In this document: positions 17,267-24,622 of the stretch, piece by piece | Numbering within the stretch: position 1 is the first letter of the stretch | How the letters are laid out: the number at the start of each line of letters is the position of its first letter | Origin: Pseudovibrio zosterae | Lineage (GTDB): Bacteria; Pseudomonadota; Alphaproteobacteria; Rhizobiales; Stappiaceae | Direction: 5' to 3' | Assembly: GCF_033843645.1 (NCBI RefSeq) | Contig: NZ_JAWXVZ010000001.1 | Location: 62,001 to 126,000, forward strand | DNA length: 64,000 nt | The notes under the pieces: model-generated | What the model was told of the DNA's origin: nothing | The model's input: the letters and a program-made list of their open reading frames with translations, nothing else | Databases searched by the model: none | Made by a program: the position numbers and the translations under genes

Positions 17267-18766
17267 ATGGATATGCTACCGCCGCTCATCATCACAATCC
17301 TGAATGTATTTGCCGCCTGCTTTGCGCTTCTGCTTGTGATTGTCGTGGGCACACTTGTGACCCTGTACATTCTGGACCGCCGTCAGCATGCCGATGCCAT
17401 CCGTCACAACTTCCCCGTCGTTGGGCGTTTCCGTGGCCTCTTCACTTACTTGGGCGAGTTTTTCCGCCAGTACTTTTTCGCCATGGACCGGGAGGAAATG
17501 CCGTTCAATCGAGCGGAGCGGAATTGGGTCGACAATGCGTCCGAGGGGCGAGACAACACGCAGGCCTTCGGCTCCACAAAGAACCTTCGCGAGCCCGGCA
17601 CCGCCATTTTTGTGAATACGCCCTTTGCCAAGCTCGAGCGCGAGTATTCAAATCCCGAAACCCTGCGTATCGGCCCCTATGTGGCTCAACCCTATGACCC
17701 GCCGAGCTTTTTCAATATCTCCGGCATGAGCTATGGCGCGTTGTCCCGTCCAGCCGTCCTTGCGCTCTCCAAAGGGGCCAAGCTTGCGGGCTGTTGGATG
17801 AACACGGGCGAAGGCGGTTTGTCCCCCTACCATCTGGAGGGTGGCGCAGACATCGTCTTTCAAATCGGCACCGCGAAATACGGTGTTCGCACTTTGGAGG
17901 GCGAGCTTGACGAAGCGAAGCTGCGGCAGATCACCGAATACCCGCAGGTGAAGATGGTGGAGATCAAGCTCTCCCAAGGGGCCAAGCCGGGCAAGGGCGG
18001 CATGCTGCCCGCAGAAAAGGTCACCGCCGAGATAGCCAAGATCCGCGGCATTCCAGAAGGAACGCCGTCTTATTCGCCCAATCGGCATTTGGAAATCGGC
18101 AATGTGCCAGAGCTTCTCGATTTTATTGATCGCGTGCGTGGCATTGCTGGAAAACCGGTCGGCATCAAGCTGGTGGTCGGCACAACGGAATGGCTCCATG
18201 ACCTGTGCGCCGAGATCAACAAACGCGGAATTGAAACGGCACCGGACTTCATCACCATTGACTCCGCAGATGGTGGCACCGGCGCTGCGCCCATGCCCTT
18301 GATGGACAATGTAGGCCTCACCATTCGGGAATCGCTTCCCATCGTGGACGACATTCTGCGGCTTCACGGGCTGCGTGGGCGCACCAGGCTCATTGTGTCT
18401 GGCAAGCTGGTCACGCCTTCTGCGGTCGCTCTGGCGCTGTGCGGCGGGGCTGACTTCACGGTTTCCGCCCGCGGCTTCATGTTCGCGCTGGGGTGCATTC
18501 AGGCGCTCAAGTGTAACCGCAATACATGTCCCACTGGCATTACCACCCATAATCCAGCCTTGCAGGAGGGACTGGATCCGGCAGACAAGAGCGTCCGCGT
18601 CGCACGGTACTGCGAGTCCTTGCGCAAGGAAGTGGAGATGATTGCACATTCCTGCGGCGTCGATGACGCGCGCAGATTGTCACGAGAACATGTGCGTGTG
18701 GTGCAGGCCAATGGCCTGTCCGTTCCTCTGGACACCTTATACCCCCATTCTCAAGTAGGAGTCTGA
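17267..18766 (+). CDS. membrane-anchored FMN-binding glutamate-synthase-domain protein
   Basis: 499 residues. The first 35 residues are a strong membrane segment (LLVIVVGTLVTLYIL). The rest is the FMN barrel of glutamate synthase large subunit (GltS domain): ISGMSYGALSRPAV, MNTGEGGLSPYH, GAKPGKGGMLPAEKVTAEIA, DSADGGTGAAPMPLMDN. The 3Fe-4S cysteine set C-x5-C-x4-C is kept in CIQALKCNRNTCPTG. The glutaminase and C-terminal beta-helix domains of true GltB are missing and no gltD is nearby. It therefore probably is not a complete glutamate synthase; its reaction is unknown. ATG 17267 or 17273 are possible starts. Confidence 0.85.
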   Translation: MDMLPPLIITILNVFAACFALLLVIVVGTLVTLYILDRRQHADAIRHNFPVVGRFRGLFTYLGEFFRQYFFAMDREEMPFNRAERNWVDNASEGRDNTQAFGSTKNLREPGTAIFVNTPFAKLEREYSNPETLRIGPYVAQPYDPPSFFNISGMSYGALSRPAVLALSKGAKLAGCWMNTGEGGLSPYHLEGGADIVFQIGTAKYGVRTLEGELDEAKLRQITEYPQVKMVEIKLSQGAKPGKGGMLPAEKVTAEIAKIRGIPEGTPSYSPNRHLEIGNVPELLDFIDRVRGIAGKPVGIKLVVGTTEWLHDLCAEINKRGIETAPDFITIDSADGGTGAAPMPLMDNVGLTIRESLPIVDDILRLHGLRGRTRLIVSGKLVTPSAVALALCGGADFTVSARGFMFALGCIQALKCNRNTCPTGITTHNPALQEGLDPADKSVRVARYCESLRKEVEMIAHSCGVDDARRLSREHVRVVQANGLSVPLDTLYPHSQVGV

Positions 18767-18848
18767 TGCGTTTTCCAAAGAAAATGTGAATTACCTGAGG
18801 GTGGTAACGTTCACATAACGGATGAACCAGTTATATCCCGGTCCAGCA

Positions 18849-18877
18849 CTTGCGACGTAAAAAGACCCCTCTTATAT
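18849..18877 (+). promoter_or_regulatory. dnaK promoter
   Basis: CTTGCG (18849-18854), a 17-bp spacer, then TTATAT (18872-18877) fit an alphaproteobacterial housekeeping promoter. The spacer also holds CCCC (18866-18869), recalling the heat-shock -10, but CTTGCGA to CCCC is only ten bases, shorter than the 11-16 expected for sigma-32. No CIRCE element is seen. A hairpin CGATCT/AGATCG at 18892-18906 lies in the leader. Confidence 0.55.
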
Positions 18878-19006
18878 ACCCTGAGACGTTTCGATCTGTC
18901 AGATCGCGGGTCTAACTTTTGTAAGTGGGGACCGGCTGCCGCATGCAACGCAGCTTAGTCCGAACGCCTTATGGGTTCGGTCGGTCTGCCGAAAGGAGAG
19001 TAAAAT

Positions 19007-20926
19007 ATGGCAAAGGTCATTGGTATCGACCTCGGCACGACAAATTCGTGCGTATCCGTAATGGACGGTAAGAACGCGAAGGTGATTGAGAACGCCGAAG
19101 GCGCGCGCACCACACCTTCCATGGTTGCATTCACCGACGATGGTGAGCGCCTCGTAGGTCAACCAGCAAAGCGTCAGGCAGTTACAAACCCAACAGACAC
19201 TCTGTTTGCGGTAAAGCGCCTCATCGGTCGTCGCTATGACGATCCGACAGTAGCTAAAGATAAGGACCTCGTACCTTACAAGATCGTCAAGGCCAATAAC
19301 GGTGACGCTTGGGTCGAGGCAGAAGGCAAGGACTACTCCCCTTCCCAGGTATCTGCTTTCATTCTTCAGAAGATGAAGGAAACTGCAGAATCTTACCTCG
19401 GCGAAACGGTTGAGCAGGCTGTCATCACCGTACCGGCATACTTCAACGATGCGCAGCGCCAGGCAACCAAGGATGCCGGCAAGATCGCGGGTCTGGAAGT
19501 GCTGCGTATCATCAACGAGCCAACCGCTGCGGCGCTGGCTTACGGCATGGACAAGGATGACGGCAAGACCATCGCGGTTTATGACCTTGGTGGCGGTACG
19601 TTCGACGTGTCCATTCTGGAAATCGGCGATGGCGTCTTCGAAGTGAAGTCCACCAACGGTGACACCTTCCTCGGTGGTGAAGACTTCGACATGCGTCTCG
19701 TTGACTATCTGGCCGAAGAATTCAAGAAAGAGCAGGGCATTGACCTCAAGCAGGACAAGCTGGCTCTGCAGCGTTTGAAGGAAGCCGCGGAAAAGGCCAA
19801 GATCGAGCTGTCCTCCGCTTCTCAGACCGAGATCAACCTGCCGTTCATCACCGCAGACCAGACAGGTCCAAAGCACCTGACACTGAAGCTGACACGTGCC
19901 AAGTTCGAGCAGCTGGTGGATGACCTTGTTCAGCGCACCGTTGAGCCAATGAAGGCAGCCTTGAAAGACGCAGGTCTTGCAGCAGGTCAGATCGACGAGA
20001 TCGTTCTCGTTGGTGGTATGACCCGTATGCCTAAGGTTCAGGAAGTGGTGAAGAACTTCTTCGGCAAGGATCCGCACAAGGGCGTGAACCCGGACGAAGT
20101 TGTGGCCATGGGCGCTGCCATTCAGGCTGGTGTTCTGCAGGGCGACGTGAAGGACGTTCTTCTTCTCGACGTGACCCCGCTGTCCCTCGGCATTGAAACC
20201 CTCGGCGGCGTGTTCACCCGTCTGATTGATCGGAACACAACCATTCCGACCAAGAAGAGCCAGGTGTTCTCCACCGCAGAAGACAATCAGACCGCTGTGA
20301 CCATTCGTGTGTTCCAGGGTGAGCGCGAAATGGCTGCGGACAACAAGATCCTCGGCCAGTTCGATCTGGTCGGCATTCCGCCAGCACCGCGCGGCGTGCC
20401 ACAGGTTGAAGTGACCTTCGACATCGACGCCAACGGCATCGTGAACGTGTCCGCAAAGGACAAGGGCACCGGCAAGGAACAGCAGATCCGCATTCAGGCT
20501 TCTGGTGGTCTCTCCGATGCTGACATCGATCAGATGGTCAAGGACGCTGAAGCTCACGCTGACGAAGACAAGAAGCGTAAGGAACTGGTCGAAGCCAAGA
20601 ACCAGGGCGAAGCTCTGTACCACTCCACCGAGAAGTCTCTCAAGGAGTATGGTGACAAGGTTTCTGCCGATGACAAGTCCGCAATCGAAAACGCCCTAGC
20701 AGCTTTGAAGACTGCAATGGAAGGCGAAGACCTTGAGGACATTCAGGCCAAGACCCAGGCGCTGGCAGAAGTTTCCATGAAGCTCGGCGAAGCCATGTAT
20801 CAGGCTTCTCAGGCTGAAGAGGAAGCTGCGAGCGAAGGCGATGACGGTGACGTCCAGAAGCCTGTAGATGATGTGGTTGACGCTGACTTCGAAGAAGTCA
20901 AGGACGACGACAAGAAGTCTAACTGA
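19007..20926 (+). CDS. dnaK: chaperone DnaK (Hsp70)
   Basis: ATP-driven chaperone that binds exposed hydrophobic segments and works with DnaJ and GrpE. 639 residues, standard length. GIDLGTTNSCVSVMDG opens the nucleotide domain; VYDLGGGTFDVSIL and IVLVGGMTRMPKVQ are the Hsp70 phosphate signatures. The substrate domain starts after the linker DVLLLDVTPLSLGIETLGG. The tail ends in an acidic segment and EEVKDDDKKSN (the co-chaperone-docking EEV). GGAGAG lies before the ATG. dnaJ follows after 415 bases. Confidence 0.98.
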   Translation: MAKVIGIDLGTTNSCVSVMDGKNAKVIENAEGARTTPSMVAFTDDGERLVGQPAKRQAVTNPTDTLFAVKRLIGRRYDDPTVAKDKDLVPYKIVKANNGDAWVEAEGKDYSPSQVSAFILQKMKETAESYLGETVEQAVITVPAYFNDAQRQATKDAGKIAGLEVLRIINEPTAAALAYGMDKDDGKTIAVYDLGGGTFDVSILEIGDGVFEVKSTNGDTFLGGEDFDMRLVDYLAEEFKKEQGIDLKQDKLALQRLKEAAEKAKIELSSASQTEINLPFITADQTGPKHLTLKLTRAKFEQLVDDLVQRTVEPMKAALKDAGLAAGQIDEIVLVGGMTRMPKVQEVVKNFFGKDPHKGVNPDEVVAMGAAIQAGVLQGDVKDVLLLDVTPLSLGIETLGGVFTRLIDRNTTIPTKKSQVFSTAEDNQTAVTIRVFQGEREMAADNKILGQFDLVGIPPAPRGVPQVEVTFDIDANGIVNVSAKDKGTGKEQQIRIQASGGLSDADIDQMVKDAEAHADEDKKRKELVEAKNQGEALYHSTEKSLKEYGDKVSADDKSAIENALAALKTAMEGEDLEDIQAKTQALAEVSMKLGEAMYQASQAEEEAASEGDDGDVQKPVDDVVDADFEEVKDDDKKSN

Positions 20927-20937
20927 TAAAGACGAGC

Positions 20938-20968
20938 GCGCCCCGTTAGAGTTTCTCTGGCGGGGCGC
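20938..20968 (+). terminator. hairpin after dnaK
   Basis: GCGCCCCG (20938-20945) pairs with CGGGGCGC (20961-20968). Two T-G wobbles and AGAG/CTCT continue the stem to a three-base TTT loop, 14 pairs in all. There is no following T run, so it may act as a 3' end protector or as part of a switch rather than a simple terminator. Confidence 0.65.
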
Positions 20969-20997
20969 ATCCTATCAGGGCTTCTAGATGCGCCCTG
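20961..20997 (+). other. alternative hairpin competing with the dnaK hairpin
   Basis: GGGCGCATC (20963-20971) is exactly complementary to GATGCGCCC (20987-20995), and a G-T and C-G pair extend it to 20961-20997. It uses the same bases (20961-20968) as the right arm of the preceding hairpin, so the two cannot form together. Confidence 0.55.
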
Positions 20998-21091
20998 AAG
21001 AATTACGAGTATGACTGTCTGGTTGGGTATTGCCAGCGCGCAGGCACTCAGGTCATCTGGTTCATTCGGGAATGATGACCGCTAGAGGGGG

Positions 21092-21120
21092 CTTGCACTC
21101 GCATGGCGCGTTTGCCATAT
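21092..21120 (+). promoter_or_regulatory. candidate heat-shock (sigma-32) promoter of dnaJ
   Basis: CTTGCAC (21092-21098), 14 bases, TGCCATAT (21113-21120). This follows the sigma-32 pattern CTTGAAA-N11-16-CCCCATNT with the conserved CTTG and CCAT-T. Read as sigma-70 it is CTTGCA-N17-CCATAT. It would let dnaJ be transcribed apart from dnaK. Confidence 0.45.
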
Positions 21121-21341
21121 GCGTCCAAAGAGATGTGACCCAACGGGCGAAAGTTTAGTCCGTCACACAGCGGATACTTGAAGATTGACCGGGGCAGTTT
21201 CCCCGAAACCACGAGCAGTTATTGGCGCAGGCGGAATGCCGCCTGAAAATGCCGCAGTCGAACTGGGTGCAGACGTTTGGTTCGAGCTGGTTCTTGGTGT
21301 GTGTGCCAAACCCTGCTGCAGTGTTGGAGCGAAATTTAGAA

Positions 21342-22469
21342 ATGTCGAAACGGGACTACTATGAGGTGCTCGGCGTATCGCGGGAGGTAGACGAAAAGGC
21401 CCTCAAGAGCGCCTATCGCAAGCTGGCGATGAAGTACCACCCCGATCGCAATCCGGGTGATGAAGAGGCTGAAGCCAAGTTCAAGGAAGTCAGCGAAGCC
21501 TACGACACCTTGAAAGACGCCCAGAAACGCGCGGCCTACGATCGTTACGGCCATGCAGCGTTTGAAAACGGCGGCTTTGGTGGTGGCGCTGGCGCGCACG
21601 GCGCAGACTTCGCTTCTGCCATGTCGGACATCTTCGACGAGTTCTTTGGCGGTGGCGGCGGACGTCGCGGCCCGGGCCGGGAGCGCGGCGCGGATCTGCG
21701 CTACAATCTCGACATCACGCTGGAAGAAGCTTACACGGGTAAGGAAGTCGAAATTGAGGTGCCAACCTCAATCACGTGCGACAACTGTTCCGGTTCGGGC
21801 GCAAAGCCCGGCACCCAGCCCAGCACCTGTACCACCTGCGGCGGCGTTGGCCGTGTGCGCGCGGCTCAGGGCTTCTTCACCATGGAACGTACCTGCCCAA
21901 GCTGTCAGGGGCGCGGTGAAATCATCACCGATCCTTGTGAAAAGTGTGGCGGTACCGGGCGCACGACCCAGAACCGTACCCTGTCCGTGAACATCCCGGC
22001 GGGCATCGAAGACGGCACCCGCATCCGCCTTGGCGGTGAGGGAGAGGCAGGCTTGCGCGGCGGGCCGGCGGGGGATCTTTACATCTTCCTGTCCATCCGG
22101 CCCCATGAGTTCTTCCAGCGCGATGGCGCGGATATCTTCTGCCGCGTGCCGATTTCCATGACAACCGCAGCCCTCGGCGGCCAGTTTGAGGTGCCAAGCC
22201 TCGATGGCTCCACCGCGCGTGTGAAGGTGCCGGAAAGCACCCAGACGGGCAAACAGTTCCGTCTGCGCAGCAAGGGCATGCCGGTCATGCGCTCGCATCA
22301 GCATGGCGACATGTACATTCAGGTGGTGGTGGAAACCCCATCCAAGCTGACAAAGCGTCAGCGCGAGCTGCTGCAGGAGTTTGAAAGCGAGTCCTCAGGC
22401 GAGAACCATCCAGAGTCGACGGGCTTCTTTGCCCGCGCAAAGGAGTTCCTCGAAAATCTGAAGGGCTGA
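21342..22469 (+). CDS. dnaJ: chaperone DnaJ (Hsp40)
   Basis: Co-chaperone that delivers clients to DnaK and stimulates its ATPase; 375 residues. The J domain (residues 1-70) has HPD in KYHPDRNPGD. A Gly/Phe-rich linker (FGGGGGRRGPG) follows. Four zinc repeats of the form CxxCxGxG are intact: CDNCSGSG, CTTCGGVG, CPSCQGRG and CEKCGGTG. The start is MSKRDYYEVLG at 21342, after GGAG; the 40-residue upstream extension has no J-domain character. Confidence 0.97.
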   Translation: MSKRDYYEVLGVSREVDEKALKSAYRKLAMKYHPDRNPGDEEAEAKFKEVSEAYDTLKDAQKRAAYDRYGHAAFENGGFGGGAGAHGADFASAMSDIFDEFFGGGGGRRGPGRERGADLRYNLDITLEEAYTGKEVEIEVPTSITCDNCSGSGAKPGTQPSTCTTCGGVGRVRAAQGFFTMERTCPSCQGRGEIITDPCEKCGGTGRTTQNRTLSVNIPAGIEDGTRIRLGGEGEAGLRGGPAGDLYIFLSIRPHEFFQRDGADIFCRVPISMTTAALGGQFEVPSLDGSTARVKVPESTQTGKQFRLRSKGMPVMRSHQHGDMYIQVVVETPSKLTKRQRELLQEFESESSGENHPESTGFFARAKEFLENLKG

Positions 22470-22523
22470 TCCGGCAGGGCTTGTAATATCTTACAGAATG
22501 ATGAAAATCAGGCTGTTGTAGAT

Positions 22524-23144
22524 ATGGAGAGTTGCATGCTGAGCGAAACGAAAGGCCGGGCGAACAGTGCTCTGAAAAAGCTTCGCAAAGACATGCAATT
22601 CGTTCTGGAATGGGCAGGAAACCCGCTTCAGGTTGGGGCAGTAGCCCCTTCAAGTCCTTATCTCGGTCAGCGGATGGCAAGCTACATTCCGCCTTACTCA
22701 AGGAAACCCGTGCTGGAGCTTGGCCCCGGCACAGGGGCGGTCACAGCCGCTGTTCTCAAGAGCGGCATCGCCCCGACACGACTGATCGCCTTGGAGTACA
22801 GTCCTGAATTTTGTGAGACGCTGCGGCAGAAGTTTGATGGCATTTCCGTTGTCCAGGGTGATGCCTACAATATCGCCGCCACCCTGCCGCAGTTGCCACA
22901 GGGGAGCCTTTCGGCCATCGTCTCCAGTTTGCCGCTCATGAACAAAGCCCCTCGTGCTCGCCTTGCATGTCTGCGCGCAGCGCTGGACTATCTGGAGCCG
23001 GGCGCACCGTTCATCCAGTTTTCGTATGCCCTGAAGCCGCCGGTCTCTGTCAAAGGCACGGAATTGACAGTGGAGCGGTCCAATTGGATCTTTAAAAACC
23101 TCCCGCCTGCTCGGGTCTGGGTCTATCGCCGTGCTGCCTTCTGA
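22524..23144 (+). CDS. PmtA-like SAM-dependent phospholipid N-methyltransferase
   Basis: 206-residue class I methyltransferase. LELGPGTGAVTAAVLKSG (from residue 64) is the SAM motif, with ALEYSPEF and VVQGDAYN following. The overall pattern (early FVLEWAGNPLQVGAVAPSS, late SLPLMN and FSYALKPPV) resembles bacterial PmtA, which methylates phosphatidylethanolamine toward phosphatidylcholine. It sits directly after dnaJ, an arrangement I recall from other Hyphomicrobiales. Substrate by inference only; a small-molecule methyltransferase is the alternative. Starts at 22524 or 22536 are possible. Confidence 0.75.
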   Translation: MESCMLSETKGRANSALKKLRKDMQFVLEWAGNPLQVGAVAPSSPYLGQRMASYIPPYSRKPVLELGPGTGAVTAAVLKSGIAPTRLIALEYSPEFCETLRQKFDGISVVQGDAYNIAATLPQLPQGSLSAIVSSLPLMNKAPRARLACLRAALDYLEPGAPFIQFSYALKPPVSVKGTELTVERSNWIFKNLPPARVWVYRRAAF

Positions 23145-23261
23145 GCACACAAGACCCGTCACGAACCGTGACGCCTGCACATGCGTGGAAGCTGCAATGA
23201 CCAGATCTGGTCAGGGTCACCCTGGCATACCTTGCAATTCACTATTGAGGATACGGCTTTC

Positions 23262-23852
23262 ATGACTCCCAAGATTTTGGTGTTCTCCGGCTCCACCCGC
23301 TCCCAGTCCTACAACGCGCAACTGGCGGCGCTGGTTGCCAAACATGTGGCGCTCGAAGGCGCAGACGTGACCCTGCTCAACCTCTCTGATTACCCACTGC
23401 CCCTTTACGATGGTGACCTTGAAGAGGAGCAGGGGGTGCCGGAAAACGCGCTCAAGCTGAAACGGTTGATTGACCAGCATCATGGTGTCTTCATCGCCTC
23501 GCCGGAGTACAACTCCTCCATCTCCCCCCTTCTCAAGAACACACTGGACTGGATCAGCCGCGTACGGGAAGACGGGGAAGAGCCTCTGGAGGTTTACACC
23601 AAGGCGATCTATGCCATCGGCGGCGCAACGCCGGGGCTTCATGGCACCATGCGCGGCCTCATTCACCTGCGCACGATCATGGAAGTCTCGTTGGGCTGCT
23701 TGGTGCTGCCGGACATGATCACCGTGAATTTCGCGGCTAAGGCATTTGATGAAAACGGGGAGCTGGCCAAGGAGCCAGCGCAGAACCGCCTTAATAAAAT
23801 GGTGCAGCGTTTGGTAATGGAAGCGCGCAGCCGGACAATACGTAGTCACTGA
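23262..23852 (+). CDS. NAD(P)H-dependent FMN reductase family protein
   Basis: 196-residue flavodoxin-like oxidoreductase. GSTRSQSYNAQLA (from residue 9) is the FMN phosphate loop, SPEYNSSISPLLKNTLDWIS near residue 85 is the flavin-binding and dimer region of the ChrR/AzoR-like reductase group. It may reduce quinones, azo compounds or metal ions; no substrate is shown. ATG 23262 has GAGG upstream. It is followed by a hairpin and the hslV promoter. Confidence 0.85.
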   Translation: MTPKILVFSGSTRSQSYNAQLAALVAKHVALEGADVTLLNLSDYPLPLYDGDLEEEQGVPENALKLKRLIDQHHGVFIASPEYNSSISPLLKNTLDWISRVREDGEEPLEVYTKAIYAIGGATPGLHGTMRGLIHLRTIMEVSLGCLVLPDMITVNFAAKAFDENGELAKEPAQNRLNKMVQRLVMEARSRTIRSH

Positions 23853-23859
23853 CTAATTA

Positions 23860-23877
23860 TTGCCAAGAAGTTGGCAA
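23860..23877. promoter_or_regulatory. perfect inverted repeat overlapping the hslV -35
   Basis: TTGCCAA (23860-23866), GAAG, TTGGCAA (23871-23877). It can be a 7-bp hairpin ending the reductase transcript or an operator, because its right arm is the -35 of the candidate hslV promoter. Confidence 0.5.
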
Positions 23878-23899
23878 GCGCCAGATCACTGCATACATA
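23871..23899 (+). promoter_or_regulatory. candidate hslVU promoter
   Basis: TTGGCA (23871-23876), 17 bases, TACATA (23894-23899). It matches the housekeeping pattern. I do not see a clear sigma-32 site although hslVU is a heat-shock operon in many bacteria. Confidence 0.45.
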
Positions 23900-23964
23900 T
23901 GAAAGCGGTGACTTGATAACTATTGAGATTTAGAACTGCAAAACAGCAGTTTGGAGTGTATTTG

Positions 23965-24534
23965 ATGAGTGAACATGGTGAGCCACAACAGTGGCACGGC
24001 ACAACAATCCTGACAGTACGGAAAGGCGGTAAGGTTGTTATCGCGGGTGATGGTCAGGTGTCGCTGGGCCAGACCGTGATTAAGGGCACCGCACGCAAGG
24101 TGCGTCCCCTTGCCAAGGGCGAGGTCATTGCAGGCTTTGCCGGTGCCACCGCAGACGCTTTCACACTTTTTGAGCGCCTTGAGGGAAAGCTGGAGCAGTA
24201 TCCCGGACAGCTGATGCGCGCCTGTGTAGAGCTGGCAAAGGATTGGCGTACAGATCGTTATCTGCGCCGCCTTGAGGCCATGATGCTGGTGGCGGACAAG
24301 AACATTTCTCTCGTTCTCACGGGCACGGGCGACGTTCTTGAGCCGGAAAATGGCGTCATGGGCATTGGCTCTGGTGGCAACTATGCCCTGTCCGCAGCCC
24401 GCGCTCTGGTCGACACAGATCTTTCTGCCGAAGAAATCTGTCAAAAGGCCATGGCCATCGCAGCAGACATTTGTGTCTACACAAACAACAACCTGACCAT
24501 CGAAACGCTGGAAGATACATCGGGCGCAGCATAA
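23965..24534 (+). CDS. hslV: ATP-dependent protease peptidase subunit HslV
   Basis: Proteasome-like threonine peptidase that forms two stacked hexamers and degrades proteins unfolded by HslU. 189 residues from ATG 23965 (GGAG upstream). The catalytic threonine is residue 13 in the motif GTTILTVRKGGKVVIAGDGQ; the 12 residues before it (MSEHGEPQQWHG) are a propeptide that must be removed, unlike E. coli where only Met is removed. GSGGNYALSAARAL and DICVYTNNN match the family core. Confidence 0.96.
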   Translation: MSEHGEPQQWHGTTILTVRKGGKVVIAGDGQVSLGQTVIKGTARKVRPLAKGEVIAGFAGATADAFTLFERLEGKLEQYPGQLMRACVELAKDWRTDRYLRRLEAMMLVADKNISLVLTGTGDVLEPENGVMGIGSGGNYALSAARALVDTDLSAEEICQKAMAIAADICVYTNNNLTIETLEDTSGAA

Positions 24535-24622
24535 GCTCGCCTCGATTTGTCGGTTCAAACAGACCGTAGAAGGGGTGCCACGCCTTGGGTCCTTTCAAAT
24601 CGGTGCTAGGAAAGATGATAGA

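Larger units (their letters stand above)
20927..21341. other. dnaK-dnaJ intergenic region
   Basis: 415 bases with no gene. It holds two overlapping hairpins (20938-20968 and 20961-20997), a sigma-32-like promoter (21092-21120) and a leader of about 215 bases. In the leader, CAGGCGG/CCGCCTG (near 21228-21245) and CGGGG/CCCCG (near 21190) form short stems. The open frame from 21222 is only the upstream extension of dnaJ. Confidence 0.6.

Noticed and set aside
18767..19006. CIRCE element or ROSE-type thermometer upstream of dnaK
   Set aside because: No TTAGCACTC/GAGTGCTAA repeat and no ROSE-like short leader was seen.
18899..20623. 574-codon minus-strand frame opposite dnaK
   Set aside because: A long antisense frame over dnaK is a well-known codon-bias artefact; no motif is seen.
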